Shown piece after piece: positions 31,909 to 38,123 of a DNA stretch of 39,535 bases. The stretch is taken from assembly GCA_035707825.1 (NCBI GenBank), contig DASSTR010000029.1, positions 1-39,535 of the forward strand, in the 5' to 3' direction. The position numbers and the translations under genes were made by a program. This DNA is from VRUE01 sp035707825. GTDB lineage: Bacteria; Actinomycetota; Thermoleophilia; Solirubrobacterales; 70-9. A model generated the notes under the pieces. That model was not told where the DNA came from and searched no databases. It was given only the letters and a program-made list of their open reading frames with translations. Numbering within the stretch: the first letter of the stretch is position 1; the number at the start of each line of letters is the position of its first letter.

Positions 31909-33066
31909 CTATTCCGGGTCGGCCAGCTCGGCGATCAGGGCTGACCAGGCGAAGTCCTTGGCCCCGAGTCCCGTCCCGTCGCGGGGGTCGTAGTACTCGC
32001 GCAGCCCTTCGCGCTCAACCGCGGCGATCAATCCATGGAAGAGCCGCTGGGCCTCGAGTTGATAGCCGAGCCTGCGCAGACCGAGCCAGACGAGCCAGGC
32101 CGAGTTGACCCACGTCGGGCCGCGCCAGTAGCGCCGGATCGGCCCGCGGCCGCCGTCCGGCTCATAGCTCGGCTCCGACGCCGCCACCGACGGGGGCGCG
32201 ACCGGGGTGAGGAACTGGCCGGGATCGAGCAGGTGCTCGTCGACCAGCCGCCGCCCGATCTCCTCCGGCAGGTCGGGAAGGGCGAGCGGCGCCAGGGCTG
32301 CCCAGGTGATCACCGGGGGCTTGACCGGCCCGGAGGCGGTTCGATCGAGGAACAGGCCCGTGCTCTCGTCCCAGAGCCGTTCGACCAGCGCCGGCGTCGC
32401 CGAGGGCCGGCCCAGCGCCTGCAGGGAGAGCGACCACAGGGTGTTGACCAGGACCTCGCAGAGGACGGGGCCGCAGCCCTCGCGAATGCGGCGGGCGTCG
32501 AAGCCAAGGCGGCGGTTGCGCCAGACCAGCAGCGGGAAGCCGATTCGCCCGTTGGCCCGCCGTCCCCAGACCGGGTCGAACTTGGGAGAGGCATCGAGGC
32601 CGGACTCGTCCGGCTGCACGATCCAGAGCAGGCCGTCCCCCTCGAGGTCGCGGTTCGCCGCCAGCCAGTCCGCGTGGGCCCCGATCCACGGCTCCGATGC
32701 CGGGTCGCCGACGGCGATCTGCCAGGCCCAGGCGAGCAGGGGCGGCTGGATCGTCTCGGTTTGCATCGAGTGCCGCGAGGCGACGTTGTAGAAGGGCAGC
32801 CGGCCGAGCGACACCGGCCGGTCCCAGAAGATCGTGTGGCCGATGAAGCCGTCTGGTCGCTGGGCGGCGAGCAGGCTCTCCAGCTCCACGCGGGAGCGAT
32901 CGGGGTCGAAGCGCCGCCAGACGATCGCCGCGAAGCAGGAGTCCCAATACCACTGCCAGGGGTAGCGGCTGGGGCTGGGGCGGGTGTAGGCGTAATGGAC
33001 CCCGTCGCGCTCGCCCTCGAGCCAGTTGGAGCGCAGCACGCGCTCCGCGATCTCGACCGCGTTCAA
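31909..33066 (-). CDS. GH63/mannosylglycerate-hydrolase-like alpha-glycosidase
   Basis: The 385-residue protein resembles the (alpha/alpha)6-barrel enzymes of GH63 and mannosylglycerate hydrolases. It has YPWQWYWDSCFAAIVWRRFDP with a candidate acidic Asp near the N-terminus, RPDGFIGHTIFW, the RYWRGPTWVNSAWLVWLGL segment, and GLREYYDPRDGTGLGAKDFAW with a candidate catalytic Glu. No signal peptide is present, so the substrate is cytosolic, possibly a compatible solute or small glycoside. It starts at TTG 33066 within the amidase stop (TTGA), giving NAVEIAERVLRSNWL after Met. The frame stays open further upstream but that part lies under the amidase and is not coding. It is the last gene of a three-gene operon. 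Confidence 0.85.
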   Translation of the reverse strand: MNAVEIAERVLRSNWLEGERDGVHYAYTRPSPSRYPWQWYWDSCFAAIVWRRFDPDRSRVELESLLAAQRPDGFIGHTIFWDRPVSLGRLPFYNVASRHSMQTETIQPPLLAWAWQIAVGDPASEPWIGAHADWLAANRDLEGDGLLWIVQPDESGLDASPKFDPVWGRRANGRIGFPLLVWRNRRLGFDARRIREGCGPVLCEVLVNTLWSLSLQALGRPSATPALVERLWDESTGLFLDRTASGPVKPPVITWAALAPLALPDLPEEIGRRLVDEHLLDPGQFLTPVAPPSVAASEPSYEPDGGRGPIRRYWRGPTWVNSAWLVWLGLRRLGYQLEAQRLFHGLIAAVEREGLREYYDPRDGTGLGAKDFAWSALIAELADPE

Positions 33067-34427
33067 GCCGCGCTGGGGCGCATCGCGAGAGGCGGCAGCG
33101 ACTCCACCCAGCGGCGATCGTTGGCGCGCTCGAGCGCCTCGGCCGCGTCCAGCAGCAGCTCGTCGCGGCCCCAGGCGGCCTGCAGCTGCAGGGCGATCGG
33201 CAGGCCGTCGCTGATGCCGACGGGCACGCTGATCGCGGGGATGCCGGTCAGGTTGGCGATCCCGGCGCCGCGGACGTTTGCCTGGTCTGCCGTGGTGGTG
33301 CCGGAGGGCAGCTCGACGAGCGGCGCCTCCAGCGGCGGCGCCACGGCGGGAACGGTCGGCCAGGCGATCACGTCGACCTCGGCGAAGAGCGCGGCCAGCC
33401 GGTGCCGCATCAGCGTCCGGATCCGCTTTGCCTGCATCACCGCCATCGCCGGCATCAGCATCCGGTACTTGATCACGCCGCGGTTGATCGGGCTGATCTC
33501 GGGATTGAGGTGGTTGAGCCGCTCGGGGACGACGCTGCCCTGCGCATCGATGTTGGAGATCAGGACCACAGCCACCGTCGCCGGGTCCATATCGGGCAGC
33601 TCGATCTCGCGGACCTCCCCGCCGGTCTCTTCGCGCAGAGCGGAGATCGCGGCCTCGCAGGCTGCCCCGACCTCGGGAGCGACGTCTTCGGAAACGGTGT
33701 CGCGGACGACGCCGATCCGCAGCCCCGCCGCCTCTCCGGCGGCAAGCTCTTCCTCGCAAAGGGCCGAGCCGAGCAGCCGGCAGTCGGCGGCATCGACGCA
33801 CAGCGGACCGGAGACGATCGTCTCGGTGATCGCCGCCTGGTGATGTCCCTCCATCGCGGAGCGATCGAAGGTGGGCTTCAGCCCCGTCAGCCCGCAATAG
33901 GCGGCCGGGAAGCGAACCGAGCCGATCCCATCGGCGCCCACCGCCCCGGCGACGAGGCGGCCGCCGACCGCGGCGGCCGGGCCGCTCGAGGAGCCACCGG
34001 GGCAGCGCTCGGTGTTCCAGGGGTTGTGGGCGGGGCCGTAGACGGATTGGTTGCCGGTGCTCGAGGAGCCGAGCTCGTGCATGTTGCCGATGCCGACGAT
34101 CACCGCGCCGGCGTCGCGCAGCGCGCGGTAGGGGCCGGACTCGCCGGGCGCGGTCGGGGCCAGTATTTCGGCGGACCCGAAGCGCTGCGCGCGCCAGGGC
34201 AGCGGCCACTCGTCCTTGATCACCACGGGGACGCCGCGCAGGGGGCCGGCCGGCGCCGCCGCGAGCATCTCGCGGGAGCGCTCCGGAAAGGTCTCGACGA
34301 CCGCGTTGAGGGCGCCGTTTCGCTCCTCGATCCGCGCCAGGGTCGCCTCGAGGAGCTCGGCGGGATCGAGGTCTCCGGCGGCGATCGCCGCCGCCTGCTC
34401 GCGCAGGGGGAGGTCGAGCCCGCTCAT
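33063..34427 (-). CDS. Amidase signature family hydrolase
   Basis: The 454-residue protein belongs to the amidase signature family (GatA, AtzE, fatty-acid amide hydrolase). The Ser-cisSer-Lys triad is visible: Lys in GVPVVIKDEWPL, the Ser cluster in CPGGSSSGPAAAVGG, and the nucleophile Ser in GADGIGSVRFPAAYCGLTGLKPT. In most members the last motif reads GGS+R; here IGSVR keeps the Ser. No signal peptide is present. ATG 34427 overlaps the stop of the small upstream gene (ATGA), giving SGLDLPLREQAAAIAAGDLDP after Met. It lacks GatB, so it is not the tRNA amidotransferase. With a GatC/AtzG-like partner upstream it resembles two-component hydrolases such as AtzE-AtzG. Substrate unknown. Confidence 0.9.
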   Translation of the reverse strand: MSGLDLPLREQAAAIAAGDLDPAELLEATLARIEERNGALNAVVETFPERSREMLAAAPAGPLRGVPVVIKDEWPLPWRAQRFGSAEILAPTAPGESGPYRALRDAGAVIVGIGNMHELGSSSTGNQSVYGPAHNPWNTERCPGGSSSGPAAAVGGRLVAGAVGADGIGSVRFPAAYCGLTGLKPTFDRSAMEGHHQAAITETIVSGPLCVDAADCRLLGSALCEEELAAGEAAGLRIGVVRDTVSEDVAPEVGAACEAAISALREETGGEVREIELPDMDPATVAVVLISNIDAQGSVVPERLNHLNPEISPINRGVIKYRMLMPAMAVMQAKRIRTLMRHRLAALFAEVDVIAWPTVPAVAPPLEAPLVELPSGTTTADQANVRGAGIANLTGIPAISVPVGISDGLPIALQLQAAWGRDELLLDAAEALERANDRRWVESLPPLAMRPSAA

Positions 34428-34618
34428 GGGGCCTTTGAGAGGTCGGGATTGCGCTCCGGCGCCAGCTCGCTGGTGTCGATCGCCAGCATTTCCTGCAGCG
34501 GCTCCCAGAGCAGCTGATGGAAGGCTCCCATCACGGCCATCTCCATCTCGTCGGCCTCGATGCCCAGCAGGGCGAGGCCGGAGGCGATGAAGTCTGCTGC
34601 GTGGTCGGAACCCTCCAT
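34424..34618 (-). CDS. GatC/AtzG-like small partner of the amidase
   Basis: This 64-residue acidic protein (ATG 34618; TTG 34627 would add three residues) has two amphipathic helices and a C-terminal extended arm ending TSELAPERNPDLSKAP. The layout, with helices including DFIASGLALLGIE and AVMGAFHQLLWEPLQEML and then a Pro-rich tail, resembles GatC and the 68-residue AtzG, which wraps around the AtzE amidase. The stop overlaps the amidase start as ATGA, so the two would be made in equal amounts. No enzyme motif is present. The similarity is by pattern and context, not a computed match. Confidence 0.6.
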   Translation of the reverse strand: MEGSDHAADFIASGLALLGIEADEMEMAVMGAFHQLLWEPLQEMLAIDTSELAPERNPDLSKAP

Positions 34619-34691
34619 CGGCGCCAAACCCTACATGCAGCGTGGTGAGCGGGATCGTGCAGCGAGCCGCCGCGCGCCGCATCCGCCGGGG

Positions 34692-34758
34692 GTGGGCGGC
34701 AGAATCTCGATCGCAACCCTGCCCCAGCAGGCGGGTTGGAGGTTGAGATCTTGCCCAC
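34692..34758 (+). promoter_or_regulatory. Imperfect long hairpin covering the ribosome-binding site and start of the secreted-protein gene
   Basis: Four ordered helices can form: GTGGGC/GCCCAC (34692-34697 with 34753-34758), ATCTC/GAGAT, AACC/GGTT and CTGC/GCAG with a CCCA loop at the tip. The GGAGG ribosome-binding site (34738-34742) and the TTG start (34751) lie in or beside the right arm, so the structure could limit translation. It has no clear tRNA arms. Confidence 0.4.
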
Positions 34759-35515
34759 AGCAGCCAAAAGCCGATACCCAGGACGGCGACCAGCGGTCGC
34801 GGCCGCGCTTGCCTGCCTGCTGGCGGGCCTCGTCGCCGCCGCCTGGCCGGGCCTCGCCGGGTCGGCGCCCGCACGCGTGGTCGTGCTCGGGCAGACGGCC
34901 TCGACGCCGCCACCCTCGTGCCCGGGCAAGATCGTCAACAACGTCGAGGTGATCCCCTGCCGGGTCGAGGGCCACGTCACCGGCTTCCAGGTTCTCGCCG
35001 GCGGCGTCTCGAAACCCCATGAAGTGCCCTTCGACGGAAAGATCGTCGCCTGGTCGATCACCCTGGCGCGTCCCTCGCGCACCGACACGAAAACGACCAC
35101 GGACGAGGTCGGCTTCTTCAACGACTTCCTCGGCAATCCCTCGGAGGCGCGGATCGGGATCCTGCGCCCGGTCGAAGACTCCAAGCCACCCAAATACACG
35201 CTCGTCCGCCAGAGCCCGATCGAGGTGCTCAATCCCTACTTCGGCTCCACGGTGGTCTTCGCGCTCGACCATCCGCTCACCGTCCTGCGGGGCCAGATCG
35301 TCGCTCTCACGGTGCCGACCTGGGCGCCGATGTTCGCCTTCAACGTCACCGACGAAGACACCTGGCGCGGCAGCCGCCTGCCCGGCCGCTGCTCTTCCAA
35401 GGAAGACATCCAGGGCGGCCACCCCCAGCAGGGGGTCGGCAAAACCAAGACCTACGGCTGCTACTACTCCAACGCCCGCCTGCTCTACACGGCGACGCTG
35501 GTCAAAGGCCCCTAG
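34751..35515 (+). CDS. Secreted protein of unknown function
   Basis: The 254-residue protein starts at TTG 34751, 8 bases after GGAGG; TTG 34736 is a weaker alternative. A signal peptide is clear: KSRYPGRRP, then AVAAALACLLAGLVAAAWPGLAGSAPA. The mature protein is rich in beta-forming residues, with Cys in CPGKIVNNVEVIPC and GRCSSKED, and later CYYSNARLLYTATLV, which may form disulfides outside the cell. Segments such as VVFALDHPLTVLRGQIVALTVPTWAP resemble a beta-sandwich. No known domain is recognised. The gene is convergent with the zinc-ribbon gene, 3 bp apart, and divergent from the amidase operon. Confidence 0.75.
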   Translation: MPTAAKSRYPGRRPAVAAALACLLAGLVAAAWPGLAGSAPARVVVLGQTASTPPPSCPGKIVNNVEVIPCRVEGHVTGFQVLAGGVSKPHEVPFDGKIVAWSITLARPSRTDTKTTTDEVGFFNDFLGNPSEARIGILRPVEDSKPPKYTLVRQSPIEVLNPYFGSTVVFALDHPLTVLRGQIVALTVPTWAPMFAFNVTDEDTWRGSRLPGRCSSKEDIQGGHPQQGVGKTKTYGCYYSNARLLYTATLVKGP

Positions 35516-35518
35516 GGC

Positions 35519-35782
35519 TTAGAGCGGCTGCTGGCGGAGGCCGCAGTAGGGGCAGTCGCTGACGTCGAGCCCGATCAGCTGGTCGCAGCGGCGGCAGGCG
35601 CGGAGGTTCTCCGGCGTGCGCGGCAGCGCGGAGGACGAGGGCGCGAGCGGCAGCACCATCGCCACCGGCTCCATCTCCTCGGCGGTCTCGCGGTCGGTGT
35701 AAGTGGAGCCCGGCTCGGCGTGGGCGAGCGCCTCGCGGCCGGAGGCCGGCGCCCGCATCCTGTAGAGCTGCTTCGGGTTCAC
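35519..35782 (-). CDS. Small protein with C-terminal zinc ribbon
   Basis: This 87-residue protein ends with CRRCDQLIGLDVSDCPYCGLRQ, a C-x2-C...C-x2-C zinc ribbon of the short type found at the ends of small regulatory or membrane-associated proteins. The N-terminal part (MNPKQLYRMRAPASGREALA) is basic and the middle is Glu/Pro-rich and probably disordered. GTG 35782 is the start. It is divergent from the downstream glycosyltransferase (33-bp gap with an AT-rich CTAATAG) and convergent with the secreted-protein gene. Function unknown; the ribbon suggests protein or nucleic-acid binding. Confidence 0.75.
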   Translation of the reverse strand: MNPKQLYRMRAPASGREALAHAEPGSTYTDRETAEEMEPVAMVLPLAPSSSALPRTPENLRACRRCDQLIGLDVSDCPYCGLRQQPL

Positions 35783-35814
35783 GGCTGGGAAGACTAATAG
35801 CTTGCGCGGAACCG

Positions 35815-37284
35815 ATGCGCGTCCTCCTCTTTCACGGCTACATGCTGCGCGGCACCGGCAGCAACATCTACAACGCCAACCTGGCCCCGGCGCTGGCCCG
35901 TCTGGGCCATGAGGTCCATCTCCTCTGCCAGGACCGGCAGACCCAGCTGGACGGCGTCCAGATCCACAATCCCGACATCGGCGGCCTGCTCCCCGTCTAT
36001 GTGAAGGACCCCTACGAGGGCTTTGAGGTCAAGGCCTTCCCCGAGCTGACCGAGGCCGAGCTGGCCCGCTACATCGACGCCAACATCGAGGCCGTGCGCG
36101 CTGTGGCCGCCGAGGTCGGAGGCATCGACCTCGCTCTCGCCAACCACCTCGTGATGGGCCCGGCGATCCTCGCCCGCGCGGGCGTCTGCCCCTACGCGGT
36201 GAAGATCCACGGCTCGGCGCTGGAGTACACGGTCAAACCGCACCCCCGCTTCCTGCCCTACGCCCGCGAAGGCCTCGAAGCGGCCTCGGGGGTCCTCGTC
36301 GGCTCGCGCCACACCGCCGAGTCCCTCTGGGCCGCCCTCCCCGAACTAGAGGACCTGCGAGAGAAGACTCGCCTTGGCCCGCCCGGCGTGGACACAGAGA
36401 CCTTCCGTCCGTTAGCGCCTAGTGGGGGCGGACTCCCCAGCTCGAAGGACGCGGACAGCCAGGCGTTCTCTCCGCGGGTGGCGCGGGGTGAGGGGGGTCG
36501 AGGACGGACCGTGGCCCGCCCGCAGGCCCCCCTCGCCCCGGGGCAGGACCCGCGGACAGAACGCGTTGTGTTCGTCGGGAAGTTGATCGTCTCCAAGGGC
36601 GCCGACCTCCTGCTGGCCGCCTGGCCGCTGGTCAGGGCGCAGCACCCGGAGGCGGAGCTGACGGTCGCCGGCTACGGCGAGTACGAGCAGGGCCTGCGCC
36701 GCCTGCTCGCCGCCCTTGATGGCGGCGACCTGGAGGGCGCCCGCGAGGTGGCCCGCCTGGGGCGCGCCCTGGAGGGTGGGGAGGAGGCGGCCCTGCCGAT
36801 CCTCTCGGCCTTCCTCGACGATCCTCCGGCCGGCTATGTCGAGGCGGCCCGGGGCGTGGCGGCCTCGATCGACTTCGCCGGCCGCCTCGAGCACGACGAG
36901 GTCGCCCGGCTGCTGCCCGGCATGGAGGCCCTGGTCATGCCCAGCACCTTCCCCGAGGCCTTCGGGATGGTCGCCGTCGAGGCCGCGGCCTGCGGCGTCC
37001 TGCCCGTGTCCGCCGATCACTCCGGGATGCGCGAGGTCTCCCGGCAGCTGGCCGCCGCCCTGCCTGCGGGGACCGGAGAGCTGACCTCGTTTGCGGTCGC
37101 GCCGGGCGCGATCGAGGCGATCGCCGCCAATCTCAACCGCTGGCTTTCCCTCTCCGAGCGGGAGAGAGGCGCGGCCCGCGAAGCGCTTGCCGGGACGGCT
37201 CGGCGGCTCTGGAGCTGGGAGGGCGTGGCTCGAGCGGTGCTCGCCGCCTCGCGGGGGGAGCTTGACCGTCTGCCGCTTGCATAG
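35815..37284 (+). CDS. Glycosyltransferase family 4 with an in-frame palindromic insertion
   Basis: The 489-residue GT-B protein begins MRVLLFHGYMLRGTGSNIYN, typical of GT4 acceptor domains. The donor domain (from about residue 250) includes VVFVGKLIVSKGADLLLAAW, LTVAGYGEYEQGL, and the E-x7-E motif in MPSTFPEAFGMVAVEAAACGVLPV. Between the two domains a low-complexity stretch of about 34 residues (SPRVARGEGGRGRTVAR and flanks) is coded by a 102-bp palindrome and falls in the interdomain linker, so activity may survive. Another extra segment (about 302-345) precedes the UDP-sugar site. Acceptor unknown. It starts at ATG 35815 without Shine-Dalgarno. A surface glycan or glycolipid role is plausible. 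Confidence 0.88.
   Translation: MRVLLFHGYMLRGTGSNIYNANLAPALARLGHEVHLLCQDRQTQLDGVQIHNPDIGGLLPVYVKDPYEGFEVKAFPELTEAELARYIDANIEAVRAVAAEVGGIDLALANHLVMGPAILARAGVCPYAVKIHGSALEYTVKPHPRFLPYAREGLEAASGVLVGSRHTAESLWAALPELEDLREKTRLGPPGVDTETFRPLAPSGGGLPSSKDADSQAFSPRVARGEGGRGRTVARPQAPLAPGQDPRTERVVFVGKLIVSKGADLLLAAWPLVRAQHPEAELTVAGYGEYEQGLRRLLAALDGGDLEGAREVARLGRALEGGEEAALPILSAFLDDPPAGYVEAARGVAASIDFAGRLEHDEVARLLPGMEALVMPSTFPEAFGMVAVEAAACGVLPVSADHSGMREVSRQLAAALPAGTGELTSFAVAPGAIEAIAANLNRWLSLSERERGAAREALAGTARRLWSWEGVARAVLAASRGELDRLPLA
36463..36564. repeat. 102-bp near-palindromic element in frame inside a glycosyltransferase
   Basis: The left arm starts GCGTTCTCTCCGCGGGT at 36463. The right arm, read as reverse complement from 36564, starts GCGTTCTGTCCGCGGGT, and both continue with GGGGTGAGGGGGG or GGGGCGAGGGGGG. 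The element is exactly 102 bp (34 codons), keeps the reading frame, and lies in the linker between the two Rossmann domains. This looks like a mobile or spreading palindrome that entered a tolerant site. Confidence 0.65.
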
Positions 37285-37287
37285 AAT
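37262..37287 (+). promoter_or_regulatory. Candidate promoter of the cytochrome oxidase operon
   Basis: TAGAAT (37282-37287) lies 12 bases before ATG 37300, and TTGACC (37262-37267) is 14 bases upstream of it, a short spacer. There is no Shine-Dalgarno before the gene, so a leaderless start is possible. By-eye match only. Confidence 0.3.
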
Positions 37288-37299
37288 GCCCGTCCGCCA

Positions 37300-38091
37300 A
37301 TGATGGGCCGCCTGCCGATAGCGAAGATGCTTGCCGCCACCGTGGCGCTCACGGTCGTGATGTCCGTGGTGATGGTCTCGATCAACTGGGACGGCCAGGA
37401 GGCCTCCACGGCGGCCCCGAAGATCGACCAGCTCCTCGACGTGATGATCGTGATCTCGTCCTTCGTCTTCTCGCTGGTGATGGTGATGCTCTTCTACGCG
37501 TTGTGGAAATTCAAAGCCAAGCCCGGTGACGAATCCGATGGCGAGCCGATCCACGGCAACACCCGGCTCGAGGTGGCCTGGACCCTCATCCCGACGATCA
37601 TCGTCCTCTTCGGCGCCGGCTACAGCTGGTCGGTCCTCAACGACATCGAAGAGAAGGCGCAGAACCCGATCAAGGTCCAGGTCTTCGCCCAGCAGTTCGC
37701 CTGGAGCTTCGGCTACCCGGGCAAGGGCAACGTCTGGTCCAACGACGAGCTGCACGTGCCGCTCAACCGCCAGGTCGAATTCAAGATGCACGCCCAGGAC
37801 GTGATCCACTCCTTTTGGGTCCCCGAGTGGCGGATCAAGAAAGACGCGGTTCCGGGCATCACCACCACCGCTGTGGTCACGCCCGACAAGGCCGGCACCT
37901 ACCAGTTGATCTGCACCGAGCTCTGCGGTTTCGGGCACGCCACGATGAGGGCCAAAGTCGTGGTCGAGCCGCCGGCGAAATTCCGCGAATGGGTGTCGAC
38001 CCTGAAGGAGGAAGTGCCCGAACAGCTCGAGGAGTCGGTGGTCCAGGACAGCGAAGCGAACCCGACCCCCGTGGGGGCAGGAGGCGCATGA
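37300..38091 (+). CDS. ctaC: Cytochrome c oxidase subunit II
   Basis: Subunit II carries the CuA centre that accepts electrons from cytochrome c. The 263-residue protein has two N-terminal transmembrane helices (about 8-28 and 47-70) and a periplasmic-type cupredoxin domain. CuA ligands are all visible: His in DVIHSFWVPEWRIKKDAVPG, and C-x3-C, His and Met in CTELCGFGHATM. A conserved Trp-rich patch (QQFAWSFGYPG) for electron entry is also present. No lipoprotein signal or fused cytochrome c domain is seen. ATG 37300 (or 37303) is the start. The stop overlaps a tiny ORF that leads into coxA. Confidence 0.95.
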   Translation: MMGRLPIAKMLAATVALTVVMSVVMVSINWDGQEASTAAPKIDQLLDVMIVISSFVFSLVMVMLFYALWKFKAKPGDESDGEPIHGNTRLEVAWTLIPTIIVLFGAGYSWSVLNDIEEKAQNPIKVQVFAQQFAWSFGYPGKGNVWSNDELHVPLNRQVEFKMHAQDVIHSFWVPEWRIKKDAVPGITTTAVVTPDKAGTYQLICTELCGFGHATMRAKVVVEPPAKFREWVSTLKEEVPEQLEESVVQDSEANPTPVGAGGA

Positions 38092-38123
38092 CGGCGACGG
38101 CCATAATGGGGGGTGAGCGTTGA
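38088..38123 (+). CDS. Possible 11-codon coupling ORF between coxB and coxA
   Basis: An ATG at 38088 overlaps the coxB stop (ATGA) and follows AGGAGG. The reading frame MTATAIMGGER ends in TGA at 38121-38123, which overlaps the coxA ATG (TGATG). It is long enough to carry a ribosome from coxB to coxA. It may be chance, since only 11 codons are involved; no function as a peptide is claimed. Confidence 0.35.
   Translation: MTATAIMGGER

Noticed and set aside
33067..34209. Upstream continuation of the glycosidase frame, making a 766-codon reading frame
   Set aside because: The upstream part is Arg-rich, lies under the intact amidase gene in another frame, and the TTG at 33066 gives the expected start with a TTGA overlap.
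34631..34760. A minus-strand frame reading GQDLNLQP, which suggests a tRNA gene
   Set aside because: Neither strand gives a cloverleaf: no proper D-arm, the T-loop-like GTTGAGATC lacks the invariant C, and the acceptor pairing is only six bases. It was recorded as an imperfect hairpin instead.
34428..34913. N-terminal extension of the amidase to 616 residues
   Set aside because: The extension is Arg/Pro/Ala low-complexity and overlaps the small GatC-like gene; ATG 34427 with ATGA overlap gives the family start.
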